In this document: piece after piece, positions 1-6,525 of the stretch
How the letters are laid out: each line of letters starts with the position of its first letter
Position numbering within the stretch: position 1 is the first letter of the stretch
NCBI GenBank assembly: GCA_945787485.1
Contig: CALZHV010000046.1
Coordinates: 1 to 13,909 of the forward strand
Direction: 5' to 3'
Length of the DNA: 13,909 bases
DNA from: an uncultured Lachnospiraceae bacterium
Lineage (GTDB): Bacteria > Bacillota > Clostridia > Lachnospirales > Lachnospiraceae
Notes under the pieces: generated by a model
What the model was told of the DNA's origin: nothing
What the model saw: only the letters and a program-made list of their open reading frames with translations
Databases searched by the model: none
Position numbers and translations under genes: made by a program

Positions 1-134
1 GTAGACTTACCACATCCTGAAGGTCCAACAAAGATGATAAATTCCTTATCTTCGATTTCCATGTTGAAATCCTTAACAGCATTGAATCCGTTAGGGTAAA
101 TCTTGTAAATATTTTTAAGTGATAAACTAGCCAT
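1..134 (-). CDS. ugpC: Sugar ABC transporter ATP-binding protein, UgpC/MsmX/MalK type (N-terminal 44 residues, partial)
   Basis: Only the first 44 codons are present; the gene continues past the left edge. The visible protein starts MASLSLKNIYKIYPNG and reaches a complete Walker A motif, GPSGCGKST, at about residues 37-45. An N-terminus of this form (short beta strand, KxY-PNG, AVKDFN, DKEF) is characteristic of the multi-sugar ATPases of the UgpC/MsmX/MalK family, which power several carbohydrate ABC importers from the cytoplasmic face. The ATG is supported by a strong Shine-Dalgarno sequence, AAGGAGGA, at 145-152. The gene stands apart from its right-hand neighbour, which ends with its own terminator, so it probably has its own promoter within 153-310, although no convincing -35/-10 pair was found there. 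The family call is good; the substrate is unknown, since these ATPases often serve several permeases. Confidence 0.85.
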   Translation of the reverse strand, partial: MASLSLKNIYKIYPNGFNAVKDFNMEIEDKEFIIFVGPSGCGKS

Positions 135-230
135 TTTAAAAAAATCCTCCTTAGATTATGTAAATATTTTCTGATGACTAACAATAATGTGATTTTACAC
201 TAATACAGTTTTAAAAACCATATTATTATT

Positions 231-258
231 GAACAAAACAATTGAAATATTATTGTTC
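231..258. promoter_or_regulatory. 28-bp dyad (GAACAA-N16-TTGTTC), possible operator
   Basis: GAACAA at 231-236 is mirrored by TTGTTC at 253-258. The centre contains a CAATTG palindrome. The site lies about 100 bp upstream of the start of the ABC ATPase gene in an otherwise featureless AT-rich gap (135-311). Its size and symmetry would suit a dimeric repressor site, but in DNA this AT-rich a six-base arm can arise by chance. No regulator is assigned. Confidence 0.25.
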
Positions 259-310
259 ATTTTGTATACGATTTATTTTTGTAAAATTTTTTTATTCAAA
301 ATAAACAAAA

Positions 311-334
311 ACAGCCTAGCAAAAGCTAGGCTAT
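311..334 (-). terminator. Intrinsic terminator of the LytR_C-domain gene
   Basis: An 8-bp perfect stem (313-320 paired with 325-332) closes a four-base loop, and two further pairs (one G-T wobble) extend it to about 10 bp. Read on the minus strand the stem is followed directly by GTTTTTGTTT, a usable U-tract. It lies about 60 bases past the stop codon of the 394-936 gene and separates it from the ABC ATPase gene. On the plus strand the tail is ATTTTAAT, so plus-strand activity would be weak. Confidence 0.8.
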
Positions 335-393
335 TTTAATAATCAATTATCATTTTAAACAAATTTTAATGGTATGAAATGCATATGCAAAAA

Positions 394-936
394 CTATTTA
401 TCCTGGTCTGATGTTCCAATAATGATAACTATGTCGACTCCTGTCGTATCTGCTGATGTTCCTGATGAAACTGTACCCACTTCGTAGCTTGCACCATTGA
501 AATACTGTACCAAATCAGTACCCACACCGTCTTCAACCGCAATAATTCTTGTAGTTGTCTGAAGTTCGTTATAATCTGCAGCACTTGCATTTGTATATCC
601 ATCTGCCTTGAGTGCTTCCACCCATCTTCCTGCAAGACCTGTAACGTCAGTACTGTTAAGAACAAGTATTGTCTTAGATCTTGAATCCACAACAACTGCT
701 TCCTCTGTTGTCTGCTCTGTCGTAGACTCTGCCGAAAGAAGCTCGTCTCCCATTTCAGCTTCTGTCAGAACTGTTTCGCCGACTGTTGTAATCGGTTCAT
801 TGTTTGTTTTACTGTCATTTTTAACAAGTTTTATAAGGAAAGCTATTCCAAACACTACTATTGCAATACCCAATATAACTACCGCTGCACGCAAAACCGT
901 CGAGAAAAATAATCCCACCGCATTCTGTTTTTTCAT
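394..936 (-). CDS. Membrane-anchored LytR_C-domain protein
   Basis: A 180-residue protein of unknown specific role. Residues 1-14 are short and basic, about 15-39 form a single hydrophobic transmembrane anchor, and about 43-86 form a Thr/Glu/Ser-rich linker. Residues 88-176 resemble the LytR_C domain (cell-envelope-related attenuator C-terminal domain): it opens with ILVLNSTDVTGLAGRWVEAL, has a conserved central helix-strand, and closes with DIVIIIGTS. In LytR-CpsA-Psr proteins this domain follows the catalytic phosphotransferase domain; here it stands alone, so no ligase activity is expected. The Lys-rich N-terminus before one anchor suggests an extracytoplasmic C-terminal domain near the cell wall. 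The ATG has GGAGG at 946-950, nine bases away. The gene is monocistronic, with a good promoter at 984-1012 and a hairpin terminator at 311-334. The LytR_C call is by motif recognition; the function is inferred only as envelope-associated. Confidence 0.75.
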   Translation of the reverse strand: MKKQNAVGLFFSTVLRAAVVILGIAIVVFGIAFLIKLVKNDSKTNNEPITTVGETVLTEAEMGDELLSAESTTEQTTEEAVVVDSRSKTILVLNSTDVTGLAGRWVEALKADGYTNASAADYNELQTTTRIIAVEDGVGTDLVQYFNGASYEVGTVSSGTSADTTGVDIVIIIGTSDQDK

Positions 937-983
937 AATTAAATGCCTCCATTCTGCACATTAAAATCCATATTAACCTATGT

Positions 984-1012
984 AGTATATCAAATTATAA
1001 TACATTTTTCAA
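984..1012 (-). promoter_or_regulatory. Sigma-70 type promoter of the LytR_C-domain gene
   Basis: On the minus strand TTGAAA (1007-1012) and TATACT (984-989) are separated by exactly 17 bases. This predicts transcription starting near 977, giving a leader of about 40 nt before the ATG at 936. It is the best vegetative promoter match on the left side of the window. Confidence 0.7.
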
Positions 1013-1029
1013 CCATTTCATGCTATACT
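1001..1029 (+). promoter_or_regulatory. Extended -10 promoter of the SDR gene, overlapping the divergent promoter
   Basis: TGCTATACT at 1021-1029 is an extended -10 element (TGn plus TATACT). The -35 position, 17 bases upstream, is TACATT (1001-1006), a poor match, which is tolerated with an extended -10. Transcription would start near 1035, giving a leader of about 73 nt. The element shares 1001-1012 with the divergent promoter on the other strand. Confidence 0.45.
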
Positions 1030-1107
1030 ACTCATGTAACATGTAAACGGGACCATCCCCTTTCAAATGTAAAGCAGGTATACATATAACCGTTCCTGCA
1101 TAAATTT

Positions 1108-1833
1108 ATGAAATCTATAATTATTACCGGTGCATCAAGAGGAATAGGCGAAGCAATCGCTCTTGAATGCACTTCATCATACGACTATGTTGCAATATGC
1201 TGCAAGCATAATGCTGACAGATTAAAAGAAGTCCAAAATAAAATTATTTCCAAAGGTTGCAAATGCCGTATTTTTGTAGGCGATGTAAGTGATTACGACT
1301 TTACATGTAAAATGATTAATTCCGTAATTTCCGAGGCAGGTCATATCGATGCCTTAGTAAACAATGTCGGAATATCACAGATAAATCTTTTCACGGACAC
1401 AAGACCTGAGGACTGGAAACAACTAATAGATGTAAATCTCACATCCGTATATAACACCTGTCATGCGGCAGTTCCTCACATGATACACGAAAAAAAAGGT
1501 CGGATAATTAATATTTCTTCCGTTTGGGGCTTGTGTGGCGCTTCATGCGAAGTTGCGTATTCCACAACGAAAAGTGCCATAATAGGCTTTAGCAAAGCTC
1601 TTGCCAAAGAATTAGCTCCAAGCCATATTGCGGTAAATTCAATCGCATTTGGTGCTATTGACACTCATATGAACAACCATCTTTCACCCGAAGAGCGTGT
1701 CTTACTTGAAGACGAAATCCCCTACGGAAGAATGGCAAGCTGCAAGGAAGCCGCCTGCTGTGTATTAAAAGCTTTGGAAATGCCGGATTATTACACCGGT
1801 GATGTTCTGAAATTTGACGGAGCCTGGATATAA
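1108..1833 (+). CDS. SDR-family NAD(P)-dependent oxidoreductase (FabG-like)
   Basis: A 241-residue classical short-chain dehydrogenase/reductase, the usual length for the family. It shows the Rossmann dinucleotide loop TGASRGIG at residues 7-14, the NNVG motif at 85-88 (NNAG in most members), and the catalytic tetrad N110, S138, Y151, K155, the last two in YSTTK. The PG turn after beta-6 is replaced by FG (181-182), a modest deviation. The nearest well-known relatives are 3-oxoacyl-ACP reductases, but SDR paralogues use many substrates, and there is no fatty-acid gene nearby to support a FabG role. The ATG is fixed by the position of the Rossmann loop and by an in-frame stop seven codons upstream (1087-1089). 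No Shine-Dalgarno sequence precedes it at normal distance, which is unusual in this window. It is the only plus-strand protein gene here and is monocistronic; its terminator begins inside the last codons. Confidence 0.85.
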   Translation: MKSIIITGASRGIGEAIALECTSSYDYVAICCKHNADRLKEVQNKIISKGCKCRIFVGDVSDYDFTCKMINSVISEAGHIDALVNNVGISQINLFTDTRPEDWKQLIDVNLTSVYNTCHAAVPHMIHEKKGRIINISSVWGLCGASCEVAYSTTKSAIIGFSKALAKELAPSHIAVNSIAFGAIDTHMNNHLSPEERVLLEDEIPYGRMASCKEAACCVLKALEMPDYYTGDVLKFDGAWI

Positions 1834-1850
1834 ATCCAGGCCCCTTTTTT
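1822..1850 (+). terminator. Intrinsic terminator of the SDR gene, overlapping its stop codon
   Basis: GCCTGGAT (1822-1829) pairs perfectly with ATCCAGGC (1834-1841) around a four-base loop, ATAA, that contains the TAA stop codon (1831-1833). CCC and then TTTTTT (1845-1850) follow. The last three sense codons form the left arm. On the minus strand no U-tract follows, so it would not stop transcripts of the converging sensor-kinase gene. Confidence 0.8.
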
Positions 1851-1912
1851 GTTTTTTAACTAAACTGACATTATAAAATTTTCAATCCCATCTTTGGACA
1901 TCTTGGAGCATT

Positions 1913-4507
1913 TTAGACATTTTCAGATGTTTCTTTTTCTTCTATAACCGTTTCTGTCATAGGAAGATATAAAACTACCTTGAACAAATCTCCATCTACT
2001 ATTATTTCCATTCCACCCTGTTGAACATTCATCAGACTTCTTGCTATGGACAATCCGAGGCCGCTTCCCTCCGTATTTCGTGAGCTGTCACCTCTTACAA
2101 ATCTTTCCATAAGCTCATCTCCGGAAATATTTAATTCATCCTTTGAAATATTTTTAAAGGCTATCTCCAATACTCCATTTGAATCAGGGATATTATTTGA
2201 TTCTATAAACTTTTTATTTTTGGATTTCTTTACGTCGATATAAACCCTGCTTTTTTCTTCTGAATATTTACATATATTAACCATCAAATTATCCATTGTA
2301 CGATAAAGCAGTCTTCCGTCGGCAAATACCTCAGTATTTATATCTTTTTCTACATTTACAATAGTTTTAAGCTTGCGCGCCTGAAGTTTATCTTCAAACT
2401 CACCAATAAGCTGTTCCATAATTACATTTACATTAATCCGTCCTAATTCAACATTTATATTTCCTGTCGAAGCCTTTGAAGCTTCAAGCAGGTCCTCTAT
2501 AAGCTTCTTTAATCTCGCTGACTGTCTGTCCAAAACCTCCAGATATTCCTGTGCCTTTTCGTTTTTTATGTCTTCTTTTTCAAGAAGGTCAACATAATTG
2601 ATAATAGAAGTAAGAGGTGTCTTTATATCATGAGATACATTTGTTATAAGCTCTGTTTTTAGTCTTTCACTTTTAATGCTTTCATCAACGGCAAGCTGAA
2701 TACCCACACCAATGTTGTTAAGATTTTCACCATGTTTCTTAAAATCCCAGAGCATATTTTCCGCTTTGACCTTATACGCAGAATTACCACCCGCAAGCTC
2801 ATCGCCTGCTTTTTTTAATTGATACATATTTACTACTGAAATGGCTATCAAAATTGCCAACAGGTATTTTATTACCAGGAACAAAACTATTGATACAACG
2901 CCAAGTCCGGCACACGCAAAAACCATCAAAGCCAACTCAGCTACACTTATAACCAGATACGCAAGTCCGACTTTCCAGAAAATATTCAAATTTTCTTTGG
3001 TATATTTGAACATTTTTATTATCAGCTTTACAATTACTGCGCATATTATCCAGAGTAAAGTACTCTTTATCACTCTGCCAAGCTTAAATCTTGTCGCAAT
3101 CGTCTCAAGCATAAACGGCGACATAACCAATATTACGAACAAGCCTACAGAACCTATAACAAGCGAAACAGCTGATTGATTGTACATACCCATAATGCTA
3201 AATAGCATTATCGCAAATATTGCAACAAGCAGGATATCAAGCGGAATCTTATCGAATTGATTCATCGTTATCTCATCACTTGACTTAACATGACCGGCAC
3301 TGAGGCAGATACATATGGTAAACAGCGTTAAAAATACGAGCGAAATTATTAACCCCGGCAAAGACATAGCATATATATCATCAATGTATTTTAATAGTGT
3401 CGACCTGCAAAAATTATCTTTGGCATCAAATTGCTCATCAACTTCATAATCAACATTCAAAAATACTCCGTCTTCATAATCACACTTAATAACCACCTGC
3501 TGTGCAGCCGCATCATAATAAGTTGAAATTGCATTGAGAACCATTCCATCCGATAGACTGTCAAGCATCTCGTTATATTTTTCGTAAAACTGCTCGTCCG
3601 AATTTAGATAGTATCTTAAACCTTCATAGTACACATAATAAATATACAGATTATCCAAATCTTCGTTGAGATAAATATACTGTCCGCTATCCGGATTATA
3701 TTCAAATGTATAATCAACATTAATGTATTCCCCGGTGCTTAAATCGTAAATCATGCCATCGCGCCATTCAAATGTTGTCTCTTCATCTGAATTTGCTGTT
3801 TCACCTATTTTCTCAATTGTAATCGCTTCGGTAGTAGCGTCGTAATTATCGTCTACGACGACAGCTTCTGTAACATCCTGAGTTTCTATCTCATGTTGTT
3901 CATACGACCCATCTTCCTCATAGGTTTCTTCATAATATTCATCACCATCATACAGTATACCTGTTTTATATATTTTACCGTTATCATATATGACTACATG
4001 TCCATTTTGAAGACAATATGCGATACTCACACCGTTTGCCTCAGACAGCTTCCTGTATATCTCATCCAGCTTCATATTTAATCTTATTGTCTTATGAACA
4101 GTATCAGTTTCAAGATAATGTTTATCCTGATAATGATATTTTGTTTTTCCCTCCGGTTCATAGTTAGACAATATAGGATACTCATCAATATTTTTATCTA
4201 TAGGTGTTATGGTAAAAGCCATATTGCAGTTATTTTTGCTAAAATAATCCACATAATAATTTATCAGATTTTCATCTTTCTTTAAAACAGCATAATAGTA
4301 ATCCTGCACAGCAGTATTCACATAATCATAGGCTATTTTCCCTACGACTGATTTTTTTACTTCTTCAATGTCCGGTCCCCCATAAACTTCCGTATTTATC
4401 GTAAAGCCGGCACACAAAGCAGAAAAAACCATACTTCCTACCAGTGACAAAATAAAACCAATACCAATAATGATTTTAAATATTGTACTCTTTCTTATTT
4501 GTTCCAT
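1913..4507 (-). CDS. Multi-pass sensor histidine kinase with a large extracytoplasmic domain
   Basis: An 864-residue membrane kinase partnered with the OmpR-type regulator 19 bases upstream. Segment 1 spans the membrane at about 9-33. Residues 34-382 form a very large external region, strongly acidic and Tyr-rich around 185-310 (DEYYEETYEEDG; YIYYVYYEGLRYYLN). About six further hydrophobic spans lie between 383 and 562. A coiled linker leads to the HisKA domain with phospho-acceptor H626 in NVSHDIKTPLTS. The ATPase domain has the N-box NLMVNICKY (N740, N744), an F-box-like ERFVRGDSSRN (801-811) and the G2 box GSGLGL (815-820). The usual G1 box (DxGxG) is absent and replaced by AFKNISKDEL, as in other Firmicute kinases with the same ELMERF-RGD tail. 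The external domain matches no sensor fold I can name and the signal is unknown. The ATG has only a weak ribosome site (AAAGAG, 7 bases away), suggesting dependence on translation of the regulator gene. No terminator was seen after the stop. Confidence 0.9.
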   Translation of the reverse strand: MEQIRKSTIFKIIIGIGFILSLVGSMVFSALCAGFTINTEVYGGPDIEEVKKSVVGKIAYDYVNTAVQDYYYAVLKKDENLINYYVDYFSKNNCNMAFTITPIDKNIDEYPILSNYEPEGKTKYHYQDKHYLETDTVHKTIRLNMKLDEIYRKLSEANGVSIAYCLQNGHVVIYDNGKIYKTGILYDGDEYYEETYEEDGSYEQHEIETQDVTEAVVVDDNYDATTEAITIEKIGETANSDEETTFEWRDGMIYDLSTGEYINVDYTFEYNPDSGQYIYLNEDLDNLYIYYVYYEGLRYYLNSDEQFYEKYNEMLDSLSDGMVLNAISTYYDAAAQQVVIKCDYEDGVFLNVDYEVDEQFDAKDNFCRSTLLKYIDDIYAMSLPGLIISLVFLTLFTICICLSAGHVKSSDEITMNQFDKIPLDILLVAIFAIMLFSIMGMYNQSAVSLVIGSVGLFVILVMSPFMLETIATRFKLGRVIKSTLLWIICAVIVKLIIKMFKYTKENLNIFWKVGLAYLVISVAELALMVFACAGLGVVSIVLFLVIKYLLAILIAISVVNMYQLKKAGDELAGGNSAYKVKAENMLWDFKKHGENLNNIGVGIQLAVDESIKSERLKTELITNVSHDIKTPLTSIINYVDLLEKEDIKNEKAQEYLEVLDRQSARLKKLIEDLLEASKASTGNINVELGRINVNVIMEQLIGEFEDKLQARKLKTIVNVEKDINTEVFADGRLLYRTMDNLMVNICKYSEEKSRVYIDVKKSKNKKFIESNNIPDSNGVLEIAFKNISKDELNISGDELMERFVRGDSSRNTEGSGLGLSIARSLMNVQQGGMEIIVDGDLFKVVLYLPMTETVIEEKETSENV

Positions 4508-4526
4508 CCCTATTCTCTTTTCTTAA

Positions 4527-5216
4527 TTAATTCTCAATCTTATAACCCTGTCCCCAGACAACCTTTAAATATCTCGGTTCAGACGGATTTATTTCCACCT
4601 TTTCCCTAAGATGTCTGATATGTACGGCAACTGTACTTTCCGAGCCAAACGGAGCATCATCCCATACCTGTCTGTAAATATCTTTTGGAGAATACACCTT
4701 ACCCGGATTTTTCATAAACAATTTGAGGATATCAAACTCAGTTGGTGTAAGCGAAACCACTTCACCATCTACAGTTACTTTTTTTGCAATATCATCAAGC
4801 TCTATGCCTCCAATTATTATTTTGTTTTCGTCGTTCTTACTCCCACCTCCAAGAAGCATATATCTTCTAAGCTGAGCTTTGACTCTCGCATTAAGCTCTG
4901 CAGGATTAAATGGTTTCGTAACATAATCGTCCGCACCTACCGTAAGTCCCAATATTTTATCCGTGTCCTGACTTTTTGCAGTCAGAAGAATAATCGGAAC
5001 GGCAGATTCACTTCTGATTTTGGACATAGCTGTAATGCCATCCATTTCCGGCATCATTATATCGAGCAATACCAGATGTATCTCCTGCTTTGCTAAAATC
5101 TCAAGAGCTTCTTTTCCGTTGTACGCTTTAAAAATGCTGTAGCCTTCACTTGAAAGATATATGTTAAGTGCTTCTACAATATCTTTTTCATCGTCACATA
5201 TTAATATGTTGTACAT
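4527..5216 (-). CDS. OmpR/PhoB-family response regulator
   Basis: A 229-residue transcription factor of standard length. The receiver domain (about 3-115) has the acidic pair D9/D10, phospho-acceptor D52 in LLDIMMPEMDG, T79 and K101 in TKPF. A Gly/Ser/Asn linker follows. The winged-helix DNA-binding domain (about 134-228) includes LTPTEFDILKLFMKNPGKVYS and the recognition helix STVAVHIRHLREKVE, ending in VWGQGYKIEN. It should be phosphorylated by the downstream kinase, whose gene starts 19 bases after this stop. The ATG is well supported by AAGGAGGGG (5223-5231) six bases upstream. The 84-base gap to the preceding DUF389 gene has no clear terminator; a weak extended -10 candidate (TGGCATACT, minus strand, 5238-5246) would give a leader of only about 15 nt. 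The gene may have its own weak promoter or be read through from DUF389. Target genes cannot be inferred. Confidence 0.93.
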   Translation of the reverse strand: MYNILICDDEKDIVEALNIYLSSEGYSIFKAYNGKEALEILAKQEIHLVLLDIMMPEMDGITAMSKIRSESAVPIILLTAKSQDTDKILGLTVGADDYVTKPFNPAELNARVKAQLRRYMLLGGGSKNDENKIIIGGIELDDIAKKVTVDGEVVSLTPTEFDILKLFMKNPGKVYSPKDIYRQVWDDAPFGSESTVAVHIRHLREKVEINPSEPRYLKVVWGQGYKIEN

Positions 5217-5300
5217 TAATTTCCCCTCCTTGATTTTAGTATGCCAAAATCGTTTTTAAGAATAAAGATATTAAACATTTAAGAATTTATTAAGATATAC

Positions 5301-6425
5301 TTATTTAGTGTTTTGAATTACATGCAGACTGTAGTTGTCAAGATTGTAATTCTTTAATTTTTCTTCAAGCTTTTTATTTTCTTTGTCATCTATGTAACTG
5401 CCAATAATGGTAATTGTAATTACCTTTTCTTTTGAATCATATTTTGTCTTTACAACCTGTACATCATCGTTTTCTATTTCAGCCTCCACGAATTTTGTAA
5501 TACCATTTTCAATAATACTTTCTTTCACGGCTGAACCGGCAGCAAACACACTCGGTATAACAGCAATTATTATTATCAGAATAATTTTTCGATGTAATTT
5601 TTTCTGCTTTACCTGATTTTTTTCTTTTTTACGAGGTACTCCAAGTGCAGCTGTAACAAGAGCTGTCGTGAGTGCAATAAAAAGTGCATTTATTATAAAC
5701 AGATATCCTGCACCAAAGAAAAATCTAAGCTGTCCCGTTCCAATGCCGTATCCTGCCGTGCAAAGAGGAGGCATAAGTGCTGTTGCGATTGCCACACCGG
5801 GTATAACGTTTGGCTTTTGTTTTCTTGTACTGCCAATCATTCCTGCAAGTCCGCCACAAAATGCTATTGCAACATCCCATATTGTAGGAGATGTTCTCGC
5901 CAGAAGCTCAGATGTCGTAACCGTGATAGGTGTTACGGCAAAATATATTGTAGATGTAATAAGACTTATCGTAACCTGAATTACAAAGCCAATGACTGCC
6001 CGTATCATAAGGTGCAAATCTTCTACCGCAAGACTGTATCCAAATGCCATAATATTTCCCATAAGCGGTGAAATAAGCATTGCTCCAATTATAACAGCCG
6101 TGGAATTTGTATTTAATCCGATTGATGCAATGAAAATTGCCAGAATAAGAATACACATTGTGGAACCGCTTACCTTAGTGTTGTCGTACATCATTTTGTT
6201 GATTTCATAGTACGGCATCATATTGTCTTTTACGGTAAATAAATGCTTTAGGTTAAGATATTTGTAAATGCCCTTTGCTTCTTCTATTTTATCCTCAACA
6301 AGCTCCTCAATTTCGTCAACCCTGTCATCAAGCTGATTTAATGCCTCATCAAATCTGTTGTCAAACGATTCTTTATTTTTTGCATAATCACTGTTTTTTA
6401 TTTCATTTTCAGATATGTCCTTCAT
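5301..6425 (-). CDS. DUF389 family polytopic membrane protein
   Basis: A 374-residue protein from the ATG chosen here (381 from the alternative GTG at 6446; numbering below is from the GTG). Residues 1-75 are cytoplasmic-looking, with a strongly acidic probable coiled coil at 25-58 (NQLDDRVDEIEELVEDKIEE). Six or seven membrane spans lie between 95 and 305. The signature blocks TAVIIGAMLISPLMGNI (about 116-132) and PGVAIATALMPPLCTAGYGI (about 217-236) are the Pro/Gly-rich repeats typical of DUF389 (TIGR00341-type). A soluble C-terminal domain (about 306-381) has alternating strands and helices. The family has no established function. The start is uncertain: GGAGGAGG at 6446-6453 abuts the GTG with no spacer, and sits 20 bases from the ATG, but a hairpin between them would shorten that distance. 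It lies between the acyltransferase operon and the two-component system, with no clear terminator on either side. Confidence 0.85.
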   Translation of the reverse strand: MKDISENEIKNSDYAKNKESFDNRFDEALNQLDDRVDEIEELVEDKIEEAKGIYKYLNLKHLFTVKDNMMPYYEINKMMYDNTKVSGSTMCILILAIFIASIGLNTNSTAVIIGAMLISPLMGNIMAFGYSLAVEDLHLMIRAVIGFVIQVTISLITSTIYFAVTPITVTTSELLARTSPTIWDVAIAFCGGLAGMIGSTRKQKPNVIPGVAIATALMPPLCTAGYGIGTGQLRFFFGAGYLFIINALFIALTTALVTAALGVPRKKEKNQVKQKKLHRKIILIIIIAVIPSVFAAGSAVKESIIENGITKFVEAEIENDDVQVVKTKYDSKEKVITITIIGSYIDDKENKKLEEKLKNYNLDNYSLHVIQNTK

Positions 6426-6427
6426 GT

Positions 6428-6453
6428 TATGTGCTTTCGCACACACCTCCTCC
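6428..6453 (-). promoter_or_regulatory. Shine-Dalgarno plus GNRA hairpin in the DUF389 translation start region
   Basis: Read on the minus strand, GGAGGAGG (6446-6453) is followed by TG, then a perfect 5-bp stem TGTGC/GCACA (6439-6443 with 6430-6434) closed by a GAAA tetraloop (6435-6438), then TAAC and ATG (6423-6425). One G-U and one U-A pair can extend the stem to 7 bp. Folding would leave only about 2-6 unpaired bases between ribosome site and ATG. The hairpin also encodes codons 2-7 if the GTG is used instead. Confidence 0.55.
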
Positions 6454-6525
6454 GATGTATTACTATATTTTTATATTAATAGTCTTCTGTATTTTTATTT
6501 GTTATTCGCCCTCTAAAATTTCATT

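Noticed and set aside
608..964. A 118-codon plus-strand reading frame opposite the LytR_C gene
   Set aside because: It is a Ser/Thr/Val-rich mirror of the minus-strand gene, starts with TTG, lacks a ribosome site, and the minus frame has an anchor, domain, promoter and terminator.
1046..1099. Known riboswitch in the SDR leader
   Set aside because: The short pairings do not match any riboswitch consensus I recognise and the leader is too short for most classes; reported only as possible leader structure.
5238..5266. Promoter for the response regulator (TTTATT-17-CATACT, minus strand, extended TGG)
   Set aside because: Both hexamers are weak, and the predicted start would fall at the ribosome site itself, leaving a leader of about 15 nt; kept only as a possibility in the gene entry.
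6462..6483. ACTAT...ATAGT inverted repeat between the nitrilase and DUF389 genes
   Set aside because: Five AT-rich base pairs around a 12-base loop are expected by chance here, and no U-tract or operator-like symmetry accompanies it.
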